NCBI GenBank assembly: GCA_900545725.1
Contig: URAI01000042.1
Location: 1-19,805, forward strand
Reading direction: 5' to 3'
DNA from: an uncultured Eubacterium sp.
GTDB lineage: Bacteria > Bacillota > Clostridia > Lachnospirales > Lachnospiraceae
Length of the DNA: 19,805 nt
The position numbers were made by a program, and so were the translations under genes. The notes beneath the pieces were generated by a model. It saw nothing but the letters and a program-made list of their open reading frames with translations. It was not told the DNA's origin and made no database searches. Shown here piece after piece: positions 1-6,864 of this stretch. Within the stretch, counting starts at the first letter, position 1. Each line of letters begins with the position of its first letter.

Positions 1-517
1 CCAATAATATGATTATAAGAATAGAAATAATAGGAATTAATAATATCAGTATATTTAATTTTTTGTTATACACTCCTAAAAATATTTTTATATAATACTT
101 AAATAAATACAAAATATAAAATAATATTACCTGTGCTAAAAGCATTAAAATACTTTTTATTAACATATCTGCTGATATCAGCTCTATGTATGCCATATTA
201 TATATCAATCCGACTATTCCTCCGGCAATAACCGCTGCTATCACTGCAAATGCTATCATTAATACATCACATATCAGCTTTTCAATCCAGCTTCCACCAC
301 AAAATATAAATATCATTATTCCTAATACTAATAAAGAAATAAATACCCCATAACCCTCAAAATCAGTAATATACGATTGTATGTTAAGGTATACACAAAG
401 TAGCATTGTAAAGATAACTCTTATTACTTTTTCGTTTATTCCGGCTCTACTCCCTAACTGACTGACTATAAAGCTTACAATTATGATACTCTGAATAATA
501 TTAACAATAAATTCCAT
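1..517 (-). CDS. Sensor histidine kinase, N-terminal membrane part (runs off the window)
   Basis: Open frame starting at the ATG at 517 and still open at base 1, so about 172 residues are visible. The ribosome site AAGGCGG lies about 8 bases upstream. The visible part is almost entirely hydrophobic, with about five or six predicted membrane helices (roughly residues 1-18, 31-48, 58-74, 80-103, 118-140, 152-172) joined by short loops. This is the layout of the membrane sensor half of AgrC-like (HPK10) kinases. The catalytic half would lie beyond the left edge and is not seen. It follows the LytTR response regulator by 60 bases on the same strand, the usual order of such pairs, and this context is the main reason for calling it a kinase. 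A different polytopic membrane protein cannot be excluded from this fragment. Confidence 0.6.
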   Translation of the reverse strand, partial: MEFIVNIIQSIIIVSFIVSQLGSRAGINEKVIRVIFTMLLCVYLNIQSYITDFEGYGVFISLLVLGIMIFIFCGGSWIEKLICDVLMIAFAVIAAVIAGGIVGLIYNMAYIELISADMLIKSILMLLAQVILFYILYLFKYYIKIFLGVYNKKLNILILLIPIISILIIILL

Positions 518-577
518 ATAATAATCCGCCTTTTTACTATATAAAACTGATGCCGACCTTTATATCCTTCACACTAC

Positions 578-1282
578 TTAAATCTGTGCCAATATCCAGC
601 TTCTGGTAACTTCTTTTATTTTTCTTCTGCTTATTGTATATGTATCTCCGGATTCTAATTTTATACTGTCTTCATTAATCTCTTTGACAAATTTTAAATT
701 AATTATTGTTGAACGGTTTACCTTGACGAAATTATTTTGTATTAATATTTCTTCTACATTACTAAGACTCTCTCTTATAGCTATTTTACGTTTATCAAAT
801 GTAATTACCATTTTATGATCATAAATTTCAATGACTGATATTGCATATAAAGGCATAGTAATCTCATTTACTCCATCATACAGACTTAATGTCTTATACT
901 TTTTATCCAGATAATCTTTAATCTCATACATTACCAGCCTGAAATCATTTTCAAAATCTGACTTTCTTATAAAACCCAATGGTCTGCATACAAAAGACTT
1001 AGTTACATAAGATGAATAATTAGACATGTAAACAACTGCCACATCAGAATTTTTTTCTGCAATTCTTTTTATCACATCAAAACCACAGACTTCACCTAAC
1101 TCTATATCCATAAATAAAATATCCGGTCTGTCCTTCCCAAAACCATCAATAACGCTTTTATCATCTTTATAGAAAAAATATTCTATATCTTCATTACAGA
1201 CAGCTCTAAAACATTCCTCTACAACCGGTATAATACGCTTCATAAATAACACATCATCATCACAAAGCCCTACTCTGTACAT
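578..1282 (-). CDS. LytTR-family response regulator
   Basis: Cytoplasmic DNA-binding regulator of 234 residues, the usual size for the family. The N-terminal receiver domain (about 1-120) shows the acidic cluster CDDD at 7-10, the phospho-acceptor Asp59 in LFMDIE, and Lys107 in GFIRK, where the usual following proline is a serine. The C-terminal LytTR DNA-binding domain (about 135-230) contains the typical VKVNRSTIINLKFVKEI segment. The start at 1282 is supported by the purine-rich site AGAGGGGG a few bases upstream. The sensor kinase gene follows 60 bases downstream, so the two probably form a two-component pair sensing an extracellular signal, by family often a peptide. The upstream region holds four related boxes around a putative promoter, which suggests autoregulation. 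Target genes are not visible. Confidence 0.9.
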   Translation of the reverse strand: MYRVGLCDDDVLFMKRIIPVVEECFRAVCNEDIEYFFYKDDKSVIDGFGKDRPDILFMDIELGEVCGFDVIKRIAEKNSDVAVVYMSNYSSYVTKSFVCRPLGFIRKSDFENDFRLVMYEIKDYLDKKYKTLSLYDGVNEITMPLYAISVIEIYDHKMVITFDKRKIAIRESLSNVEEILIQNNFVKVNRSTIINLKFVKEINEDSIKLESGDTYTISRRKIKEVTRSWILAQI

Positions 1283-1312
1283 GTATCTTTCCCCCTCTAT
1301 TCACGATTCCTA

Positions 1313-1406
1313 CGATACTGTTCAAAATCAACGTTACTGTTCACTCCCGAATTATATTCTTACACACCTAAACAGCACAGTATTTGTGTGCGTAAGAACA
1401 GTAACC
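1313..1406 (-). promoter_or_regulatory. Four ACAGTA-type boxes, probable LytTR operator
   Basis: Four copies of a box with core ACAGTA surround the putative promoter. Two read on the minus strand (TGAACAGTA at 1343-1335 and 1324-1316, 19 bases apart). Two read on the plus strand (GAACAGTA at 1396-1403, CACAGTA at 1376-1382, 21 bases apart). The outer arms GAACAGTAAC form a perfect 10-base inverted repeat (1333-1342 with 1396-1405). LytTR proteins such as AgrA bind pairs of about 9-bp sites (ACAGTTAAG-like) spaced about two helical turns apart, and the plus-strand pair fits this. The regulator encoded just downstream is the obvious candidate binder. Confidence 0.5.
1351..1379 (-). promoter_or_regulatory. 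Putative promoter of the LytTR regulator gene
   Basis: On the minus strand a perfect -10 TATAAT (1356-1351) is preceded, after 17 bases, by a poor -35 TGTGCT (1379-1374). A good -10 with a poor -35 overlapped by a regulator box is typical of promoters that need an activator. It lies about 70 bases upstream of the start at 1282. The assignment is by consensus only. Confidence 0.45.
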
Positions 1407-1516
1407 ACTGATACCCTGTAAGCAGCAGCCAATCCTTATGTCATCAGTAACACTTATTATTATTTTATTATAACATTGTCATTTTCGTAGTGTAAATACT
1501 TGAGTTTGATGGATTT

Positions 1517-1584
1517 TTGAAATGTAGAGGAACATGGTGTGGATTGTATTGTAAATTTGGAAATATATTGTGAGTACTTATAAA
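1517..1584 (+). repeat. Imperfect dispersed repeat, copy 1
   Basis: This stretch matches 19732-19805 at the right edge of the window, with shared blocks TTGAAA, TGTAGAGG, GGATTGTATTG, AATTT and TGAGT. Small indels between the blocks break any common reading frame, so the shared part is probably an untranslated leader or element end rather than coding. In both copies it ends at a start codon for a small rightward frame (GTG at 1570 here, ATG at 19791 in copy 2). Together with the small frame it abuts the truncated phosphatase remnant. Confidence 0.6.
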
Positions 1585-1675
1585 CCTCTTAGATAAGCTT
1601 TCGTTGGATAAGAAAATGTATTTGTACGATATAATAGACATAAAAAAAGAAACGGGCAACCCGATTGAGCCATAA
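1570..1675 (+). pseudogene. Broken small reading frame carried by the repeat
   Basis: Downstream of the repeat leader, GTG AGT ACT TAT AAA (1570-1584) corresponds to the MSAKK start of copy 2. It then shifts frame by one base and continues from 1586 as LLDKLSLDKKMYLYDI and so on, to a TAA at 1673-1675. This gives about 34 codons once the shift is ignored. The Lys-, Asp- and Leu-rich sequence looks like real coding rather than random AT-rich DNA. I do not recognise the family. The frame break and the unusual start suggest a dead or truncated copy; it could be the 5' end of a longer gene whose remainder is lost at the junction near 1676-1690. Confidence 0.4.
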
Positions 1676-1795
1676 GGCTGTACATGCATTTAAAGCCATT
1701 AACCTGCCCTCATCATTCAAAGGAATATCTGTTCGCCCCTGTAATTTATGTAACGAATTCCATTCAGTTTTTCTATGCCTCATAATATATAACAT
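1589..1795 (-). pseudogene. Truncated histidine-phosphatase (phosphoglycerate mutase-like) remnant
   Basis: The first 37 or so codons match the start of the histidine phosphatase superfamily (phosphoglycerate mutase-like, CobC/GpmB type): MLYIMRH, KTEWN, LQGRTDIPLNDEGR. A full enzyme has about 180-220 residues. Here the similarity stops near base 1685 and the frame then runs through unrelated AT-rich sequence into the repeat, ending at 1589. The catalytic RHG motif reads RHR at residues 6-8, another sign of relaxed selection. The ribosome site GGGGAG is intact about 10 bases upstream of the ATG, and the fragment lies just beyond the aroA terminator. The missing C-terminal part holds the second catalytic histidine, so no activity is expected. 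Confidence 0.8.
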
Positions 1796-1831
1796 ATTAA
1801 ATCATCTCCCCAAATTATAATTAACTATAAA

Positions 1832-1867
1832 AGCGGCTATCCCCAAACCATTGAGGTAAAAGCCGCT
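1832..1867 (-). terminator. Intrinsic terminator of aroA
   Basis: Perfect 7-base GC-rich arms AGCGGCT and AGCCGCT (1832-1838 and 1861-1867) lie 55 bases past the aroA stop. Read leftwards, they are followed by TTTTAT. No T run follows on the plus strand, so it works for leftward transcripts. Confidence 0.75.
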
Positions 1868-1921
1868 CATTATATCCTATTGGATACATAATTATAAAAA
1901 CATCTGTCAACAAGCCACAAA

Positions 1922-3211
1922 TTAATGCAGACTATCAAGCACACTGAAATAATTTTCAAAGGTCTTGCCACAACATTCACAATTATCTATAACGATACCC
2001 TCACACTTAAGTCCAATAAGTGCAAATGCCATAGCCATTCTATGATCGTCATATGTCTGTATAACTGCTCCATGTGGAGTTCCCGGATGTATCCTTATCG
2101 CATCACGCTCTTCTTCCACACTAATTCCAACTCTTGTAAGCTCAGTTACAATGGCATGGATTCTGTCTGATTCCTGAAGACGAATATGTCCTATATTCTT
2201 AATATATGTAGGAGTCTTTGCAAACGGAGCAATTGCAGCAAGTGTCATTGTCTGGTCTGAAAAATCATTCATATCAACATCTACACCGCTATACTGTCCA
2301 TTTTCCGGTCCTGTGACATATATTCCCTCACGTTCCTCTCTTACAACGCAGCCCATCTGTTTAAGCACATCAAGGAACTTCATATCACCCTGCATTGAAG
2401 TTGAATGTACATTCTTCACCAATACATGTCCACCTGTAAGGGCTGCTGCTGCATAGAAATAACATGCTGCTGATACATCCGGCTCAATAAGATAAGTTTC
2501 TGCCATATATGTCTGACCAGCCGGTATCTCATATACACTGCCCTCATGTAATGTATCGCAGCCAAACTGATGCATCATCTTAGTTGTAATCTTAATATAA
2601 GAACCCTCTGTCTTTTTACTTGTAATATTAATCTTAAGTCCATTTTCAAGCATAGGTGCAACCATAAGCAAGGCACTTAAAAACTGTGTACTCTCACTTA
2701 TGTCTATATCAACCTGTGATGCCGGTACGCCGCCATTAAATGCCGCACCTTTAACCTTAACAGGCAGATGTCCGTTTTTTTCAATGAATGTAAATTCTGC
2801 CCCCATTGCTGTAAGTGCTTCAAAAAGAGGAAGCATAGGTCTTTTCTTCATCTGTTCTGATGCATTGATAGTATACTCACCATCAGATAATGCAAGCATT
2901 GCCGTTAAAAATCTTGCTGCTGTTCCGGCACTTCCTACATCAATCGTTGCATTCTTTTTAGGAATATCCGCACCATGACCATTAATGGCCACATAGTTTT
3001 CTACCTCATTTACTTCTATTACATATCCAAGTGATATAAGACTTGTAAGAAAATGTCTTGAATCATTACTGAATAATACACCATTTAATACACTTTTACC
3101 CTTTGCAAGAGCTGCCATAAGAAGCGCCCTGTTAGTTATACTTTTTGACCCCGGTACTTCTACTGCACAATCAAGCGGGTGATTAATTGTTTTTACTTCA
3201 TATTGTGACAT
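1922..3211 (-). CDS. aroA: 3-phosphoshikimate 1-carboxyvinyltransferase (EPSP synthase)
   Basis: Joins shikimate-3-phosphate and phosphoenolpyruvate to make 5-enolpyruvylshikimate-3-phosphate, the sixth step of the shikimate pathway to aromatic amino acids, in the cytoplasm. It has 429 residues, the usual length. Family motifs in order: PGSKSITNRALL (about 20-31, including the substrate-binding lysine), VGSAGTAARFL (about 92-102), KKRPMLPL, SESTQFLSALL, EPDVSAACYF, QESDRI and DDHRMAMAFAL near the end. The start is the ATG at 3211, six bases after GAGG; an in-frame ATG at 3223 overlaps that ribosome site and is not favoured. In the phosphoenolpyruvate loop the usual NAGTAxRP reads SAGTAARF, so the asparagine and proline are changed. 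The gene is monocistronic by promoter and terminator, with no other aro gene near. Confidence 0.96.
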   Translation of the reverse strand: MSQYEVKTINHPLDCAVEVPGSKSITNRALLMAALAKGKSVLNGVLFSNDSRHFLTSLISLGYVIEVNEVENYVAINGHGADIPKKNATIDVGSAGTAARFLTAMLALSDGEYTINASEQMKKRPMLPLFEALTAMGAEFTFIEKNGHLPVKVKGAAFNGGVPASQVDIDISESTQFLSALLMVAPMLENGLKINITSKKTEGSYIKITTKMMHQFGCDTLHEGSVYEIPAGQTYMAETYLIEPDVSAACYFYAAAALTGGHVLVKNVHSTSMQGDMKFLDVLKQMGCVVREEREGIYVTGPENGQYSGVDVDMNDFSDQTMTLAAIAPFAKTPTYIKNIGHIRLQESDRIHAIVTELTRVGISVEEERDAIRIHPGTPHGAVIQTYDDHRMAMAFALIGLKCEGIVIDNCECCGKTFENYFSVLDSLH

Positions 3212-3317
3212 ATTAATCCTCATTTCCGAATAAATTTGTTACATCCATATATTTTTCATATCGCCTATTACCCTCTGTATAAAACATGCCGGTAATAAAC
3301 ATTTTATAACCAAAATC

Positions 3318-3345
3318 ATTATACGCTAATTATTCAAAATGTTAA
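3318..3345 (-). promoter_or_regulatory. Promoter of aroA
   Basis: On the minus strand, TTAACA (3345-3340), a 16-base spacer and TATAAT (3323-3318) make a near-consensus housekeeping promoter. It starts transcripts about 100 bases upstream of the aroA start at 3211. Confidence 0.65.
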
Positions 3346-3396
3346 GCACTTTTTTAATTTTTATTTATATTATTAGCAGCTTTTCGACAAATGTAT

Positions 3397-3437
3397 TAAT
3401 AATATAAAGTAAACGTGACAAACGCTTTATATTATTA
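3397..3437. repeat. AT-rich inverted repeat in the aroA upstream gap
   Basis: Perfect 13-base arms TAATAATATAAAG and CTTTATATTATTA (3397-3409 and 3425-3437) are separated by 15 bases. The repeat lies between the broken gene ending at 3557 and the aroA promoter at 3345. It could be a weak bidirectional terminator or an operator; no T run follows on either strand. A second small inverted repeat, TCTTATA with TATAAGA, lies near 3521-3537. I see nothing else in the 345 bases between 3212 and 3556 apart from the aroA promoter. Confidence 0.5.
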
Positions 3438-3556
3438 GGTTTAATTGGAAATAATTTTATTAACTTAAAAATATGCAGAAAAAACTTATAAAAATCCAAA
3501 TTTCCTAAAGTCCATTCCATCTTATAACATATAAGAAAAGCTTTTAAAACACTTAA

Positions 3557-3976
3557 TTATCTAAAGTGAAAGAAACCATTTTGCCCTATTATGCCAAGTA
3601 TCCTGTTTTGCTGCCTTTTTATATCCTGCAATAATGTCACATTCTCTATATCAGACTCTATCGCAGCGTGATAAAAAAATGGCGGGTCTGCAAGGATATC
3701 AAAGCATCTGACACCGCTTTTATTCCAATAGTTCCCGCCATCCAAGCTGTCCATAAGCATACCTATACTATTAAAAAATATAACTCTGGCATCCTTACAG
3801 GCAGCATATTCATCTATTCTGTTAAATAACTCATCCTGAAAATAATGAAGCTTATTAACATCACAAAGAAGCACGTCGCAGCCATCTTTTTCAAAGCCTG
3901 CACACAGCTCCTATGAAAATACATCAAGAGAATCTATTATTCCTTTAAAAATAATAACTTTTCTCTTATTAATCAT
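3557..3976 (-). pseudogene. Broken gene, glycosyltransferase-like N-terminal domain
   Basis: The ATG at 3976 overlaps the citrate synthase stop (ATGA), so the gene was translationally coupled to it. The frame opens as MINKRKVIIFKGIIDSLDVFS, hits an amber TAG at codon 22 (3913-3911), then stays open for 117 codons to a TAA at 3557. The segment FDILADPPFFYHAAIES followed by NVTLL resembles the N-terminal domain of the large DUF3880/CgeB-like glycosyltransferase group, where an LVDHPFYYH-type motif is followed by a CIDRDHV-type motif. Those proteins are much longer, so the 3' part is also missing. The family call is tentative; the interrupted frame is directly seen. Translation could restart at the ATG-less region only poorly, as no good ribosome site precedes the downstream part. 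Confidence 0.65.
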
Positions 3977-5367
3977 CGTGGCTGTCTTCCCTCATTCCTG
4001 TCCTTCATGTTACAGTATGGTCTGTGATGCCCTACATATTTGTAAGCCGGACGGATAATCTTACCGGCATTGACAAGCTCTTCAAGTCTGTGTGAACACC
4101 AGCCTGAAATTCTTGCCATGGCAAACATAGGTGTAAATAATTCTTCCGGTATACCAAGCATTGTATATACAAATCCACTATAGAAATCAACATTGGCACA
4201 TACAGGCTTAAACTTCTGTCTCTTCTTCATAATAAGGTCACCGGCTTCATGCTCAACTGTCTCATATAATGCAAATTCCTTCTGCATTCCCTTTTCTTCT
4301 GAAAGCTTTCTTGCAAATTCCTTTAAAATAACTGCTCTAGGGTCGGAATTAGTATATACGGCATGCCCCATACCATAGATAAGTCCAAGTCCGTCAAAGG
4401 CTTCCTTATCAAGAATCTTATTAAGATATGCACATATCTCATCTACATTTGTCCAGTCCTTGCAATGTTCCTTGATATCTGCAAACATATTCTGTACCTT
4501 TAAGTTAGCACCACCATGCTTAGGTCCTTTAAGTGATGCTATTGAAGCTGCGATTGCTGAATATGTATCTGTTCCTGATGATGTAACAACATGTGTTGTA
4601 AATGTAGAGTTATTACCACCGCCATGCTCTGCATGAAGAACAAGGCATATATCAAGTACCTTAGCCTCTAATTCCGTAAAATGTCCATCATCCCTTAACA
4701 TATACAGAATATTTTCTGCTGTAGAATATTCTTTCTTAGGATTCTTAATCATAAGAGTTCCGTCTAATTTAAAATGTCTGTATGCCTGATATGCATAAAC
4801 AGCTATAAGCGGCATCTTGCCAATAAGCTGTAATGACTGTCTTAATACATTAGGAACTGATATATCATCAGGCTTCTCATCATACGAATACAGGCTTAAG
4901 ATACTCTTCATAAGTGAATTCATAAGATTATCACTTGTAGCTTTCATAATAACATCTCGTATAAATGCTCCTGATAATTCCTGTAAATCAGATAATATAT
5001 GTAAAAATCTTTCAAACTGATTATCATCAGGAAGTGAACCGAAAAGTAACAGATATGTTACCTCTTCAAACTTATATCTGGCTCTTGAGGAATCTTTTAT
5101 AATATCAGCCACATTATATCCCTGATAATATAATTCTCCATCCATAGGAATCTTTCTACCATTAACGCTCTTGCTTCCGCATACATCTGATATCTCGGTA
5201 AGACCTGTAAGGACACCATTACCGTTACTGTCACGAAGACCTCTCTTTACATCATATTCGGTATAGAGATTCTGGTCTATCGAACCTGACCTTGTACATT
5301 CCTTAACCAGTTCTTCAAATGCTCCTGTCTCTACTGTAGTTAGTTCCATCATCTGCTGATTATTCAT
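3973..5367 (-). CDS. Citrate synthase
   Basis: Condenses acetyl-CoA and oxaloacetate to citrate, probably feeding 2-oxoglutarate and glutamate synthesis in an anaerobe. It has 464 residues, longer at the N-terminus than the classic GltA type. Counted from the ATG at 5373, the catalytic residues of the family are visible: His286 in GPKHGGAN, His337 in GMGHAVY and Asp396 in NVDFYSG. HAEHGGGNNS at 247-256 is also typical. It belongs to the ordinary Si-type fold, not the HMG-lyase-like Re-type enzyme of some clostridia. AGGAGG lies 8 bases before the ATG at 5367 but only 2 before the ATG at 5373, so 5367 is preferred. This overlaps the end of the upstream YcxB-like gene by 8 bases. No aconitase or isocitrate dehydrogenase gene is nearby. 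2-methylcitrate synthase activity is a less likely alternative. Confidence 0.93.
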   Translation of the reverse strand: MNNQQMMELTTVETGAFEELVKECTRSGSIDQNLYTEYDVKRGLRDSNGNGVLTGLTEISDVCGSKSVNGRKIPMDGELYYQGYNVADIIKDSSRARYKFEEVTYLLLFGSLPDDNQFERFLHILSDLQELSGAFIRDVIMKATSDNLMNSLMKSILSLYSYDEKPDDISVPNVLRQSLQLIGKMPLIAVYAYQAYRHFKLDGTLMIKNPKKEYSTAENILYMLRDDGHFTELEAKVLDICLVLHAEHGGGNNSTFTTHVVTSSGTDTYSAIAASIASLKGPKHGGANLKVQNMFADIKEHCKDWTNVDEICAYLNKILDKEAFDGLGLIYGMGHAVYTNSDPRAVILKEFARKLSEEKGMQKEFALYETVEHEAGDLIMKKRQKFKPVCANVDFYSGFVYTMLGIPEELFTPMFAMARISGWCSHRLEELVNAGKIIRPAYKYVGHHRPYCNMKDRNEGRQPR

Positions 5368-5917
5368 CCTCATTTCCTCCTAGTTTTAAATTTACTTTTG
5401 CAAGACATTCCTGCGATAAATCATAAAGCTCCCTTATACTACCTTTTGAGATTCCATTTTTATTGACGACAAGACATTCCTCACTGCCAACAAAAAAATA
5501 GAAATTATCTATATCCTGCTTAAGCTTTACAACCCTCTCCCATTCAAACAGTTCGCTGTCGCCGTCATCATCGGCTACAGTTATTCCTGTATTATCTATG
5601 TTATATATGAACTTAACATTGTCCATATTAGCATACAGCTTATTATAGCTTTTAAGATTATTCCTATCCATGCCATACATTCCAATATATAAACATACAG
5701 CCGCTACTATTGCGTATATATACATAAGTGGCTTAGAAGTCTGTACATTTCCCATTGCATCAAATATAAAATATCTTATAAACATCATTCCGGCTACAAG
5801 TCCGAATGTATTATATATAAGCTTAAATCTTTTATATTTATTATCATCTGAGTTATTCGCCCACATAATGCGCTTTATGTATTCTTTTTTAAATACTGTT
5901 GTATTTTCTATAACCAT
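5360..5917 (-). CDS. YcxB-like membrane protein
   Basis: Protein of 185 residues with a short cytoplasmic N-terminus, two predicted membrane helices (about 31-53 and 63-83) and a soluble C-terminal domain. The layout and the C-terminal pattern (FIYNIDNTGITV, LFEWERVVKLKQDIDNFYFFVG, CLVVNKNGIS) match the YcxB-like family, whose function is unknown. Its SD, GAGG, lies 10 bases upstream of the ATG. It is the first gene of the operon with citrate synthase, and its 3' end supplies the ribosome site of that gene, so the two are tightly coupled. Nothing in the sequence ties it mechanistically to citrate synthesis. Confidence 0.7.
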   Translation of the reverse strand: MVIENTTVFKKEYIKRIMWANNSDDNKYKRFKLIYNTFGLVAGMMFIRYFIFDAMGNVQTSKPLMYIYAIVAAVCLYIGMYGMDRNNLKSYNKLYANMDNVKFIYNIDNTGITVADDDGDSELFEWERVVKLKQDIDNFYFFVGSEECLVVNKNGISKGSIRELYDLSQECLAKVNLKLGGNEDE

Positions 5918-5951
5918 ATTATATAAACCTCTTATTTAAACCACCATATCC

Positions 5952-5973
5952 GTATATTTAAAATTAAATATAC
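5952..5973. repeat. 22-base palindrome upstream of the YcxB-like gene
   Basis: Arms GTATATTTAA and TTAAATATAC are perfectly complementary around a central AA. The palindrome lies between the promoter at 6006-6034 and the start codon at 5917, inside the 5' untranslated region, where it would suit a dimeric repressor or an RNA hairpin. AT-rich palindromes arise by chance more often than GC-rich ones. Confidence 0.45.
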
Positions 5974-6005
5974 CAGAATATCATAATCATAAACACTTTT
6001 TTATT

Positions 6006-6034
6006 ATTATGATGTCCGGGGCAGAAGCTGCCAA
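6006..6034 (-). promoter_or_regulatory. Promoter of the YcxB-like / citrate synthase operon
   Basis: On the minus strand, TTGGCA (6034-6029), a 17-base spacer and CATAAT (6011-6006) match the housekeeping promoter at 5 of 6 bases in each box. It is the best match between 5918 and 6063 and sits about 90 bases upstream of the first start codon. Confidence 0.6.
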
Positions 6035-6063
6035 CTATATTATCTTTATAATTCCTGGAAATA

Positions 6064-6675
6064 TTAATCATGGAAAATAACTTTGTTGTCTACCAGCTTA
6101 TCTCCAAAGAAATCCCTGTATACATTCTCTGTCAGCTCTCTTATCTGTTCATCATTACCTTTATCAGAGGCATAAAGTATCCTGTATTCATTACTCATAA
6201 AATTACAGCTTACATTACTTACATTTATATGATTCTTTTTATAAAACTGTATTCTTTTTAACATATTTTCTTTTTTTTGCGGGTCACTTTCATAATAAGG
6301 ATTTTCAACTTCTAATATTAGTTCTTTGTTATCCTTAACTGCAATATTTTTTAACTCCTGCAGATATGCAGAACCTATGCCTGACTGTCTTTTACCTGAC
6401 AGAACTGCAAAATAATCAAGAAGATATGTATTAAACTTATTACTTTTTATAAAAAATGCATATGCCTTAAGTCCGTCAACACAGCCATTACCTTTGATAT
6501 TGCTGCTTTCACCATGTATTACAGTATCCTCAAACATTCCATATGCAAAGTAACTGTCCTGTAAAAGTCCATTCTCTATTTTCTTCCATGGCTTTAACTC
6601 ACTTTCAGGAAAGTCTTTTATCATATAATTGTCGAATATGAACTTCATCTGTTCCTTTGATAGTAATGATATCAT
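6064..6675 (-). CDS. GNAT-family N-acetyltransferase
   Basis: Protein of 203 residues with the acetyl-CoA binding motif A of GNAT enzymes: a beta strand LLDYFAVL (about 85-92) followed by RQSGIGSAYLQEL (96-108), whose Q/R-x-x-G-x-G/A loop holds the CoA pyrophosphate. ELILEVENPYY follows as the next strand, with FYKKNHIN as the usual later helix. The substrate cannot be told; these enzymes acetylate small amines, amino acids or protein N-termini. The start at 6675 has GAGGG about 7 bases upstream and shares its first base with the stop codon of a 15-codon upstream frame. It has its own strong promoter (6865-6893). No terminator is visible before the YcxB-like operon, so readthrough is possible. 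Confidence 0.8.
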   Translation of the reverse strand: MISLLSKEQMKFIFDNYMIKDFPESELKPWKKIENGLLQDSYFAYGMFEDTVIHGESSNIKGNGCVDGLKAYAFFIKSNKFNTYLLDYFAVLSGKRQSGIGSAYLQELKNIAVKDNKELILEVENPYYESDPQKKENMLKRIQFYKKNHINVSNVSCNFMSNEYRILYASDKGNDEQIRELTENVYRDFFGDKLVDNKVIFHD

Positions 6676-6722
6676 TATTTTCCCTCTTCTGCCTTCTTAA
6701 ATATTTCTTTATTAATATGCAT
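6675..6722 (-). CDS. Possible 15-codon leader frame coupled to the acetyltransferase gene
   Basis: An ATG at 6722 opens MHINKEIFKKAEEGK, whose TAA overlaps the acetyltransferase ATG as TAATG. The last codons contain that gene's ribosome site. The arrangement would allow translational coupling. No good ribosome site precedes the ATG at 6722, and an in-frame TAG lies three codons further upstream, so it is not an N-terminal extension. It may be fortuitous. Confidence 0.25.
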   Translation of the reverse strand: MHINKEIFKKAEEGK

Positions 6723-6864
6723 GATATTTAACTATAAAAAATAGTCTTTTATAAACAGCAGTATCTAATATAATAAAAATAAATATGCCATAAGATTCTT
6801 CATAAATCATAAATATACATAATGCTTACATATACTGTAATAAAATATCAGCTTATGAGACAAT

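Noticed and set aside
1604..1636. Rightward promoter with TATAAT at 1630-1635
   Set aside because: The hexamer lies inside the broken small reading frame (codons for Tyr-Asp-Ile-Ile) and no -35 stands at the right distance.
1468..1689. 73-residue minus-strand frame
   Set aside because: It runs antisense through the repeat and the phosphatase junction, has no ribosome site and no recognisable content.
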